Source: Taxillus chinensis (taxonomy: Eukaryota; Streptophyta; Magnoliopsida; Santalales; Loranthaceae). From it: a stretch of 64,000 nt of DNA. The position numbers were made by a program, and so were the translations under genes. How positions within the stretch are numbered: the first letter of the stretch is position 1; every line of letters starts with the position of its first letter. A model generated the notes under the pieces. It searched no databases. It worked only from the letters and a program-made list of their open reading frames with translations, and had not been told where the DNA came from. Below, one piece after another: positions 47,201 through 57,900 of the stretch. Where the stretch lies: positions 62,001-126,000 of the forward strand of contig CM042092.1 in the NCBI GenBank assembly GCA_023512835.1. Direction: 5' to 3'.

Positions 47201-47617
47201 CATGCCAAGTGTTTGAAATTATGCTTGTGAGGCTGTGCATATTATGTGTTTGAGATTATGCCTGTGAGGCCACGCATGTCAAGTGTTTGAAATTAAGCCT
47301 GTGAGGCTGTGCATATTATGTGTTTGAGATTATATCTGTGTGGCTGGGTTGTGAGCCTGTGAATGTATGCATGCTAAGTGTTTGATGTTATTCCTGTGTG
47401 ACTAAGCATACTAAGTGTTTGATGTTATACCTGTATGGCCATGTGTGCTGCGTGTTTGCTTGTACACCCGGTGGCTGTGGAAGCCCGGGACTGTTTTGTG
47501 GAACCCGGTGGCTGTGGAAGCCCGGGACTGTTCTTGGAACCTGGTGGTTGTGGAAGCCCGGGACTGCTCTTGGAACCCGGTGGCTGTGGAAGCTCGGGAT
47601 TGTTCATGTGTGGAAAA
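47201..47617. repeat. Two adjacent tandem arrays with about 37-bp period inside the 3' LTR
   Basis: Array one (47201 to about 47440) repeats GCATGCCAAGTGTTTGA followed by a CCTGTGAGGC block, with each early unit 37 bp. Array two repeats CCCGGTGGCTGTGGAAGCCC four times, starting at 47467, 47504, 47540 and 47576 (36-37 bp steps). The two arrays have different sequence but nearly the same period. Open frames over them are repeat artefacts. Confidence 0.88.
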
Positions 47618-48009
47618 GATTGTGTTTGCTGATGTGATTTGTTATTCTCTGTTAAAATAATTTGTATCACGACACTGCACTAGTACACGTTTTCATGTAG
47701 ATGCTAGGAGCATAAGATTGGTTGGGGAGACATGATCCCTACTGAGCTGTGGTTGCTCACCCCTCCTACCATGTTATTTTCTTTACAGGGACCTACAGAC
47801 GTTAGGTGGGGAACACCAAGGTGGAAGACCTGTTTGTGGCTTGCTTATTGTTATTTGAGTTTTGTTGTTTTTGTGAGCTTTGTAACCCCAGTGTGGAAAT
47901 ATTGTAATAAGGAGTTTAATGTAATAAAGGCATGTTTGGACACGTTTGGAATGTTGGAACTTAATAAATATATGAATGTTGATAACTCTGAAATTTGTCA
48001 TTAAATTTG

Positions 48010-49590
48010 TATATAATTTATGGGCTTTAATTTAATATTCTGTTGAATTAATGTATTTTTATAATAGTTTTTCCCAATTTTAATTAATTACTGTTTTGTT
48101 CACTTTTATAGTTTTAATATTAATTTTGATGGTTTTTAATGTTAAATTAATTATTCCAATTTTAATATTATTTGTTTAGGCTTAATTGGTAATTATACTA
48201 AATAATTTTTGAGTTAATTGAATTATGTTTGTATTTTTATTTTAATGTTTTGTGGTTCACTTTTATTATTATTATCATTATTATTTTGGGTGCATTGTAC
48301 GTAGGTTGGAAAGCATATTGGGAAGGAGCATTAAGGTGTGGGGACCACGTTGGATTAAGGTAGAAGAGGAAGAGGAAGCAAAACATTACGTGGTGGGAAA
48401 GAATTAAATGGAAAGAAAGAGAATATGCTACGTGGATATGCATTGAATTATTTGAAGAGAATTGGCAACCGAGTGCAGTATATTTGCATTCAACCTCACG
48501 TAATTGAATTGTGGGATATGCATTAAAATACCCACCACGCGAGCCCTTGAAGACGTCTGAAGCGAAGACCCATGCGGCGCTGCCCATCATCTGCTCAACG
48601 CCGTTGCCCATCACCCATGCGATCGGTTGCATGCCTTTACCATTCTTCCATCACGCAGCAACGCCCAAAATGTAGTGCCTTCATTCCGTCGCTTCAGCCC
48701 ACCTCCAATCTCCATCTCTTATCACGCAGACATTGCCTAGCACAGAGAAGACCCATCACGTCCAGGCCAGCAGGAGGGTGCTGCGCCACCAATTTCCATC
48801 GACGACGCCCAGCGCTGCCAAGGAATCACGATTCCAGCCCATCAATTCCCACATCAGGCAGGCCTTTGGTGCGACATATTTTATTTTTTTATGAATTAAT
48901 TTTTTGTATTTGATTTAACTTTAAACTTCTATTGTTATTTTGAATCTTGGTTCTTCAATTTGATAATTTATTTAGGTGCTATGATTTGTAATTCGTTCCT
49001 CTATCTGTTTTAAATTCTTTGCAATTAATTTGCGGTTGTAGTTAATTGTGGATTGTTTAAAGCATGATTTTTAATTGTGATTAATTCGCGGTTGTGGTTA
49101 ATTAATTTTGAGATGTGAAGATTATTTTTCGTAGTAAATGATTTAGTCTTCCGAATGCAAAACATAATCGTCCTTAGAATTAGTACGAGTTCAAGTCTGA
49201 TTTCTAGTGCGAATTCATAATTTAATTATAATCATGGAGTCTTGGTTTAATTGAATTATGAGGCCTTAAATATGTTATTGTATTTTTAGAAGATAATGAT
49301 AAATAATAATTGAAGAGAGAGATTAAATCATTTACGTCTTTAACTCATTAATTTTCTTTACATATTTTATTTTATTTTAATTTAATTCAATCAAAAACCT
49401 CCCAATTTTCTAACTTAGATTTTCTTTATTTATTTTTGTTGAAGAATAAGTTGAATTAAATTTTATAAGTCCTCCGGTTAGTGAACGACCTATGTTAGCC
49501 CTATGCTATACTTAGTTTAAATTTTATTTGAAGTGCGTGTGTGACAAACACCCCTTTCAAATGTCTCCGAAAAAGAAATGTGAAGTGTAT
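48010..49590. mobile_element. Probable nested insertion within the 3' LTR
   Basis: The segment is absent from the related solo LTR at 25624-27265: the polyadenylation-like region near 47930 and the GTATTCTAACCC block near 49596 are adjacent there but about 1.6 kb apart here. The content is AT-rich with a GC-richer patch (48530-48870). The open frame at 48572-48913 has no domain. It may be an LTR of another family, as CGACCTATGTTAGCCCTATG near 49489 looks LTR-like, but exact ends were not fixed. Confidence 0.5.
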
Positions 49591-49674
49591 GTTGTATTCT
49601 AACCCTTTATCCAAACTCGGGTAAAGGGAGGGTCACGTTCCGGTCTCCTCAGGTTGGAAACCCAGGCCGTGACA

Positions 49675-50914
49675 TTGGTAGTATGGGAGAGTAACAAATA
49701 TGGTTGGATAAAAAAGAAAGTGTGAATTTTAGGGAAGAGGAAGGATTCAACTATTATATGTGAGTGGGGGGGGGGGGGTGGTCTTTGGCTGCTCCTAATC
49801 CTATAGTAGCTGGACCAAGTAAGAGTGACAAGTCAATTCGAGTGTTTGAAAAATACTACTCAGATGAAATGTTACTCTCGAGTCCGATCCTCCTCTTGAT
49901 GACACTATCATGCCATCAATAGATTCTTCTGGGATTGACCCTGCAACACAAACTTCCACTAAAGTACTTGATTTTACATATATAGTTTCAAATTCGCATG
50001 ATATCTTGTCTTTTAACCCAATAGGTTTAGACAATTCCGTGAGTCAGAGATACCCTCTTTGTGATCATAGAGATCCTGATAGATTGAGTTTTTCAAAGTC
50101 CTCTTCTAATATTGTTTATTTTATTTGACTTCATCTCTTATCATTGTCTGTCTAAATTTCATCTTTCTTTTACTCTTTAGTTGTCTTCTATTTCTATTTT
50201 TAACCATTTTCAGGAAGCTCTTAGAGATTTCAAATAAAAATCTGTTATAGTAAAGAAAATGAAAGCCTTAAAAACATAATTCAACCTACAAAGTGTGTTT
50301 GGTATACTAGTTTTCTAAATAAAGTAATACTTTATTCAAATCCTGATTTGGCTACTCCTAATTCTATAGTAGTTGAACCAAGTAAGAGTGACAAGTCAAC
50401 TCGAGTGTTTGAAAAATACTACTCAGATGAAATGTTATTCTCGAGTCCGATCCTCCTCTTGATGACACTATCATGCCATTAAGAGATTCTTCTGGATTGA
50501 CCCTGCAACACAAATTTCCACCAAGGTATTTGATTTTACATCTATAGTTCTAAATTCACATGATATCTTGTCTTTTAACCCTATAGGTTCAGACAATTCC
50601 GTGAGTCAGAGATACCCTCTTCATGATCATAAAAAGCATGATAGATTGAGTTTTTAAAAGTCTTCTTCTAATATTATTTATTTTATTTTTGACTTCATCT
50701 CTTATCATTGTTTATCTAAATTTCATCTTTCTTGTACTCTTTAGTTATCTTCTATTTCTATTCTTAGCCATTTTCAGGAAGTTCTTAAAGATTTCAAATA
50801 AAAATTTATTATAGTAAAGAAAATGAAAGCCTTCAAAACAGAATTCAACCTACAAAGTGTGTTTGGTATAGTAGTTTTCTAAATAAAGTATTACTTTATT
50901 CAAATTCTGATTTG
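49675..50914 (+). pseudogene. Ty1/copia pol relic, part 2, with a 563-bp tandem duplication
   Basis: The sequence continues the copia reading from 41978 (QGEIG then SMGE). The stretch 49787-50350 is repeated at 50351-50914. Each copy encodes fragments of the linker and start of copia reverse transcriptase, such as SVSQRYPLCDHRDPDRLSFS, FNHFQEALRDFK and VIVKKMKALK, with stops. A poly-G run lies at 49767-49778. The palm of reverse transcriptase and RNase H are absent. Confidence 0.75.
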
Positions 50915-51072
50915 AATAAAATAATTATTTTTGAAAATAAGTTTTAGTTGTTTTTTATTTTTAAAATCAAATTCAATTTTTTTTAAAAATTTCCTGTCTT
51001 TCATCTATTATATTATCGTATTATATATATATATATACCAAATTTTCATGGGATTCGATTTTTAAAACTTAC

Positions 51073-54000
51073 TGTTGGACCCCATTTTTATCCGGGTTGG
51101 ACATACACATTTATTTTTCACTTTAAACTTCGTTCCTATTTGTCAATCACTTTGTACATATAAATAAAGAAACGTGACCGTCGATTCGAAGAGAGATTTT
51201 AATGAATTCTTTAAAAAGGATTTCAAATACTAAAAATCCAGTCCTAAGGGATAGAAAATCAAATATCAGGATTAGCGCTTTCGACCGTGCTTAAATCCGA
51301 GGTCAAACGAAGAAGTTATGGTCAAAGCCGTATTTGGACCGGTAATGGTGGTCAACTAGCAGCCAATATTCAAAACGACACTCCGGATTAGGTCAAGAAT
51401 CTCATTTTCTTAACCCTCTCATTATTCTAAAAATTTTGACGTATATATTGCATATATTCGCTCACAAAGCTTATTTTTGAAAAATCAAAAAATATATTTT
51501 CCAGTAATAAAGCAGCTTCGGGACATGCAATATAGGCTTGGCACAAAAAATAAAATCATTTCAAAATAAAAAAGGACACGCGGTCTCTCGTCACGATGCC
51601 CCGAGTTCAAAAATAATTTTCTTAATTTTTTTTGAAACCCGAGTTATCTTTCCGATCCCAAAAACCTAAAAGCGCCATTTAACTCTATTCAGTTGAAAAA
51701 GTCAAAAACCCTAGCCGTCACCCTCTCTTTTCCCTCCATGTCTTGTGCACATGTCATTGTTTTAGTGGTCGAAATAAAAAAACAAAAAAAGCAAAAGCAA
51801 AAATAATAAAAACAAAAAACAAAAAAGAAGAATATTCTCACGCCTCTCCTCTCTAGCGCGTCGTCTTCCCTTCTCTCTCCCCTGCGTCATCTTCCTCATC
51901 CACGCCGGGCAGCATCATGCCTACCCCTCTCAGCCATGCCCCTACCTCCTTTTCTCTTTCTCCACGCCGCCTCCATCAAACCTCAACCCTAATCCTTCAT
52001 CTATATATACAATCACACATCAAACTATTTCAGGGGCTCTCTTCACGATCCAAAAATAAAATCAAAAATTCACTCTTCAATCTCCATCTCCTCCCTCAAA
52101 TCCCTCTAGAGAGTTCCCCTGGCTGGAAATTGCGACCGCTGGCCGTGCGTTTGTTCCACCCCTGCCCTGAGCCGCCGCCTTTTGTTGACGCTGTCGCCCC
52201 TCCATGACGCTGTTAGCCTGTGTTAGCCTGTTACCACACCTCCACAGCCCAAGCCCCCTGAACGGCAGACACAACGCCAACCCCACCCAAGGCGCGACTT
52301 CCAACGTCCTTGACTACACATCCAATCACTCATGGGGCAGTCGCTGCCCTCCGTTGTCACTAACTACAAAGCCCCTCGCGATTCCGCACTGCCGCATCAC
52401 CATCCCCGCCAACACTACCTCTGACCCAAAGCAAGCCTCGCTACAGCCTTCACCAAACCACGATGCCATCCTACGAGGCCTTCACTTCCTTGCACCTCCT
52501 AGCTTCACTGCCAGCCCATGGTTACCCTTACACAAGAGAGCACAAAAAAAAGGTTGATTCACTAGCTTGGATTGAACAGAGGTTGGCTATGGATGTCTTT
52601 GATTTTATTTTTGTTTGTTAAAACCTGGTGTGGCTATATAACGTCTGATATTCTGTTTTGGGACCTATTTTATTTATGTTTTGTTTGATAATTTGTCTCT
52701 GTCGTGAAGCTGTGTTTTGCATGTGTTCGATTTTGTTTTCAATTGGAACATCACAGCCTCATCAGGCTAATGATGGTGAGGGATTTAAGACTTTCCTGTC
52801 CACTCTATTTCTCTAGTTTGGGACTAGCTTGGTAAATAGTATTGTGGACACCAAGGCCACGTTCGGCCAAGGTGTGAATGGGGGGTTTTTTCCATCTGTT
52901 TAAAAGCTCTTTTCTGTGTCCTGCATAGAATCCATGTTTGGAGTCCTAGCATTGTCCATGGTTGAACTAGTATAGGCCTTTCTCTTGCTGTTGTGGCTAT
53001 GGGTTTTTGTTCGATTTGATTCACGATTGATGTAGTGCGGTTGTGTGTTTATATATAACATGTCATGTTCCATGTATGCTAGCGGTTTAGAGCCAGTTTG
53101 GTGAAAATGGTATTATAGACACTAAGTCCACGGTTGGCCAGTAGTGAATGAGGTTTTTTTTTTTCTATATACAAAAATGATTATTCTTAGGACTTGGGAG
53201 TATTGATCAAAGCATTTGAGTCCGTTGTTGTTTTCGTTATTGTTATTATTATTATTATTATTTTTTAACCCCGGTTGTTGTATAGTCTTTTTAACTACTA
53301 TTTTGCAGGAAGCTTTTATCTTTCTTTTTATTTTTGTTGTTGCTTTATGATTGTAATAAGGTCCTGAGACCTCTCCTCATGTAATGTGTAAATAATTAAA
53401 AATAGTGACAAAAAATGAAAAAGGAAAAGAAAAAAAAGAGAAAAAACAAAAGAGAAAAAGAAAGAAAGAAAGAGAAAAGCCTTTTATTTTTGTTGTGGAT
53501 GTCACAATCACACAAACACGTTTGTATTTTATTCATTTAGTTATTTTATTATTTTTAACTTTATTAGTTTTAAAAAAAAAATAAAAATTCCAAAACAAAA
53601 AAAATTCAAAATAATCTTTCTTTTTTATGATTGTGGTTCCCTAAAAAAAGGTCAACATGTTCTTTTAAATTAAGAGTTATATTTTTGATAAAAAAAAATA
53701 AAACAAAACAAAACAAAAATAAAACAACAAAACAACAAAACAACAAAACAACAAAACAACAAAACAAAACAAAATAAAATAACATTTTTTTTTTCACACA
53801 ATAAGATGAAATAGTTTTCTAAAATCAAAAACAACAAAATAACAACAATAATGAAAAAAAATAAAAACAAAAACAAAACAAAACAAAATATATATTTTCA
53901 GAAGATTTTTTTAAAACACTTGGCTTTTTAAACACGTAAGTTTTTCTTTTAACTTTTTTTTTTAAATTTCATCATTTTTCACTCATAGCATTGTAAGAAA

Positions 54001-54133
54001 TATGTGTTTTAAATTTTTAACTTTGAACATTGGATTTAGATAATTTAACATTTTGGATTCCTTTAGCTTTTGAATAAATTGGGTTCAACATCTAGCTTAG
54101 GTAAATTGAATTTTGAGTAAATTGGATTCAAAG

Positions 54134-54166
<33 letters not shown>

Positions 54167-54498
54167 GAATAACATTAAGATATCCCTTAGAGGCTTAAGA
54201 TAATTTTGATTTAATTTTAACTTTGATAAAAATTTTTAGAAAAATAAAAAGATTAGACTTTTAGGCCATTTTTGACATCACCTTTAAGCAAATAGTTAAA
54301 ACAAATTAGAAACTTCTTCCTCCTAAAATAGATACCGAAAGGATGTTGTGGGGGTGCTAATCTTTTCCTGCGCGTAATAGACTTCCGAACCTAACTCTGG
54401 CGACGTAGACATTTTTTTTTGTGACCAACTGCACCCCAAAAATAGTTGGTGGCGACTCTGTTCTTTTTCATTCCCCCGGACGAAATCCGGTGATGACA
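51073..54498 (+). mobile_element. 3.4-kb solo LTR with perfect 5-bp target duplication
   Basis: Begins TGTTGGACCCCATTTTTATC and ends GGTGATGACA; CTTAC flanks both sides (51068-51072 and 54499-54503). No internal coding region follows. A TATA-like CTATATATACA lies near 52002, followed by a GC-rich leader (52020-52560) whose open frames have no domain. The 3' part contains A/C-rich runs such as AAAACAAAACAACAAAACAA (53690-53780) and TGGTGGCGACTCTG near 54449. The last resembles a motif I associate with Tat/Ogre-type elements; that assignment is inference. Confidence 0.85.
53690..53785. repeat. (AAAAC)n/(AACAA)n simple repeat
   Basis: A low-complexity A/C tract within the solo LTR. A second, shorter A/C-rich run lies at 54135-54165. 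Confidence 0.9.
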
Positions 54499-54503
54499 CT
54501 TAC

Positions 54504-54951
54504 TTTTTTAAAAATATATTATGTTGTACCAAATAAAATTTAATTTTAAAAATTTAAAGTTAAAATTTAATTTTAATAAAAATTCAAGAAACAAAAATAC
54601 AAAAACAAAAATACGCATCAAACACATTTCGTTATGTATTGCTATGATGCATGAGGGACAACACAGAATTCTAGATTAGATCTTCATTCTCACTACATAC
54701 AATTTCATCGTACGGGGAAGGAGGGAGAACAGCCCAGATGGATCATTTCAAACTAGATATTCAAAGAAGACCTTCGAAGCTCAAATATTTAAAACTACTG
54801 CAAGGGAAACACACTCGCTAAGATAGCTAACCTCAAAACTAGTAAATATTAAAACCTGCTTGATGGCCATTATTATAATGTTCGTGGCAACCCAACCCTT
54901 GGGTTACAGCCAGTGGATCATAAGGGAAAAGCGTAAACATGCATTCTTCAT
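54504..54951. other. CAMTA5 downstream region
   Basis: AT-rich DNA that probably includes the CAMTA5 3' untranslated region. No other gene seen. Confidence 0.5.
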
Positions 54952-57900
54952 TTATCCATTCATGTCTGACTGGGGATCAAGAACATCTTCATGTTTCAGC
55001 TGCATAAGGAAAAAAAAAGTCAGCTGACATCTTGTTGAGGTGCAACTCTAATATTCGCAACCTTTGCTTGATTGTGGATTAGTTTCATCCTCTGATACTG
55101 TTGTTGCGCTTTCTTTGAACGGAACATGGCTTGAACCCATATAACAGATTTTTCTATGCGCTCTTCAGCTTGTTTCCTGCTGGCTTGGAAGAAGTCCTCC
55201 TCCATGTCACTTTCTTCCCTCTCAAGTAAATCCACCCCAACCGGACAAACCTGAAGCCCACGGAAGCCTCTTCTCTTCAAACGCCAGCGCAAAATTGCTT
55301 TCTCAAGCACTCCAACGGACCACACAATTTTATGGTACTGTCTCCGCATCTGAAAGCGGCGGAAAGCAGCCTGCATTGAAAAAGTTCGTCAAAAAGGCTT
55401 ACTGCACTCAGACTGCATGACAAATTTGCTATTAATCTCTGAATTTGTTGATGGTGTCAATAGTAAACACTCATAGAAAATAAGCAGTTCTTGGTATTTT
55501 TTTGTTTGTTGATGCTGTCTTGGCTCACTGGCCCCGCATTATTGGGAATGGGAGTAAGGTTTGTTGGTTGGGTTTGGTTTAAATTTGACCTGGCTTACCA
55601 ATTGTCTGGCTTCAGGTAAGAATCAACTTAAACATCAACTACTTACTAGGCTAGCAGGACAAGACAACAATATACCTGAATTTTAATAGCTTGATGACGC
55701 ATATTGACGAAATTTCTTCTTATTTTCCAAGTATGAAACCTATGCTGAATTTGAGCAGCTGCATATATCTTTCTACGCGTTGCACGGTTGCGGAAGGCAT
55801 TCTGGATCTTCATTGCTGCAACAATCTTTCTGGCCTCAACCTCAGAATTAGATTCTTGAACAGCTTTTTTCCACACCTTCAATGAATGATCCCTGAATGC
55901 AGCCTGTATACGGGCAGCCGCATCGGCAGCTGTCCGATAAGCTGCCAAAGTATCCTTCAGATACAGCTCATCCTCAGTGAGATTGTTAGGGTCTACAGGT
56001 TCAAGAGTACTAATCTGCAATGGGCCGCTGACGTTTCCAGCTATAATCATGTCCCTAAATTGTTCTACTAAAGAAGTTTCTGCAAGATAAGCCCCTAAGC
56101 CATCATGGCCCTTCATAGAAGCCAGATCAGCAGCAGTGTATCCTCCAGGATTTTCTGGTGTGGGGTCTGTCACCAAGTTTGGCTTTGCACCTGCAGATAA
56201 AAGAGCTGCAACCATTTTCTCCCTGTGAAATAAAATTTCAAATTTGAACAGTCAAAATCCTCTATCACATGCCATCTCAGCATAACACAAATAATTGCCT
56301 TAGGAATGGAAAACAATCTATCTTGTTTATGTAGCACTAACAAAAGCAGATCCTAGGTGTCAGTGGCAAGCTTTTGCAAATCGCCAATGCAAGAGTTTTA
56401 CACTTAAATTAGGATGTAACAACCTAATCATAATTAATATTTTACCTGCCACAGTATGCAGCCCAATGAATAGCTGTCCATCCATAAGTATCCCGGTAAT
56501 CTAATGAAATGCCTGACCACGCAAACAAATTAGCAGCCCATGTATAACCAAGAATAGCGCACAAGTGAATTACTCCTCGACCTTGATCATCTCGGTGAAT
56601 GATATTATGCCCTGAAATGATTCTTTCAAACAACCACACCTGTAATCTATTCTTCAAAGCAAGCTCAAACAAGCTGTCCTTTATTCGTGAAACCGAGACT
56701 TTATCATCCTCATTCAATTTGAGAAAAGAAGTCCAACTATCATTAATGTGTGAGGTTTTGAACATAAACTCGTGTGCTACCTTTAAGACAAGTTGTGATG
56801 CTTTACTTGATGGAATGGTGGGTCTGTTAGAGGTAGAAAAGAGCAAATGTGCAAGCCTCGCCTGAACTTGACACTCTTCCAAATTCGACTTGTCTTCAGC
56901 AGATATTTTATGCTCATTAGCAAAGGGAGCACGATACTCAAATGTTAACATTTGACTGATAGGCTTACGTCCATCAAAACTGAAAAAGAAATTTACTTGT
57001 CCAGAAGCATGCGGTGGAATGAAACAGCGAAATACCCCAACTTGAACAGCCTCCACAGGAACGCGCACATTGCCACAAACACAAAGTAGATTTCTTTTTT
57101 TATGACCCTGATTGTCCCCTTGAAAGCATCCAATTACCAGAATCTGCATCAGAAATTAACCGAAGTTCAAAATGCTGCAATACACAAAAGGAAAACAAAA
57201 AACAATGTGAAGTGGATAATCGTATGAAACCTTTGTTTCTTCAGTTGAGAAAGCCCATGTGGGGGAGATTTCATTTATATTGAATATTTTCTCTGAAACG
57301 TTACTTTGATAATTATCCATCAGTGGAGACACAGTTGAATCATGAACAAATTTCGGGGACAAATGTAATGGATTTGTAACTGATCGTGGAGAATTAGTCA
57401 TGGTGCAATTCATCCACCTTCCAAAACTGCCTTCAGTTTGCAAAGCATCTTTGACTAATATGCCCAATGACTCACCAGGGGTCAAGATAATGGAATCCCT
57501 TTTTCCCTCATCTAAACTTGCCTGACACTCCATATTTCTTAATGCAGCTGTGTCCAGGAAATCAAGATGTGCATGGTTGTTTGTGGCAACTGGCTTGGTT
57601 CCCAAACATGTAAGGTCTGCTTGCATGTTTCTACCTGTAGAAGGGCTACCCTGAAAAGGTTAGATGAATAATTACTTAATGTGCACTGTCTGGCAAACGA
57701 GACAAAGGTTAACTCCAAAATAAATCAAAAGCATAAACATTGATTTTGTCTTTACAAGGGACGGAGAGGTACAAGATTTGGATGAATGACAAGAAGAAAA
57801 GCTAAAGTCTACTAAGGTGTATATTACACCGACTTCAAAGTCATTAACTAAATGAAAATGAGCAAAGAGATTTAAAAGCAAAACGAGGAGGAAATAAGGT

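Larger units (their letters stand above)
41979..49674 (+). mobile_element. Internally deleted Ty3/gypsy retrotransposon carrying nested insertions
   Basis: TTGGT flanks both ends (41974-41978 and 49675-49679). The 5' LTR starts as TATAATGACTCG (from TGTAATGACCCG) and matches the 3' LTR at 46314 for about 680 bp. Near 42661 it then jumps into the middle of reverse transcriptase, so the rest of the LTR, gag, protease and most of reverse transcriptase are deleted. The pol remainder runs to 46059 and the 3' LTR from 46314 to 49674. A solo LTR (44029-45160) interrupts integrase, and a further insertion (about 48010-49590) interrupts the 3' LTR. The junction at 42661 shares TTTG between both sides. 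Confidence 0.88.
46314..49674 (+). mobile_element. 3' LTR of the gypsy element, containing an insertion
   Basis: Starts TGTAATGACCCGTG after the purine tract AAAGGGGAGAGGA and ends GGCCGTGACA. Twin palindromes (46754-46777, 46793-46812) precede a TATA box (46827) and a (GA)n leader (46896-46938). Compared with the solo LTR at 25624-27265, the 3' LTR carries about 1.6 kb of extra sequence between roughly 48010 and 49590. Confidence 0.8.

Noticed and set aside
47201..47617. Regularly spaced repeats considered as a CRISPR array
   Set aside because: Units are head-to-tail without unique spacers, lie inside a plant LTR, and no cas genes exist.
48572..48913. 113-codon open frame with many Arg/Ser/Cys
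   Set aside because: Inside a nested insertion, no recognisable domain, likely by-product.
51917..52557. Open frames of 96 and 117 codons
   Set aside because: They lie in the leader part of a solo LTR and are Pro/Ser/His-rich without a domain.
55020..55061. Read-through C-terminus as the primary CAMTA5 model
   Set aside because: The spliced form ends in a tail resembling the family; read-through is kept as an alternative only.
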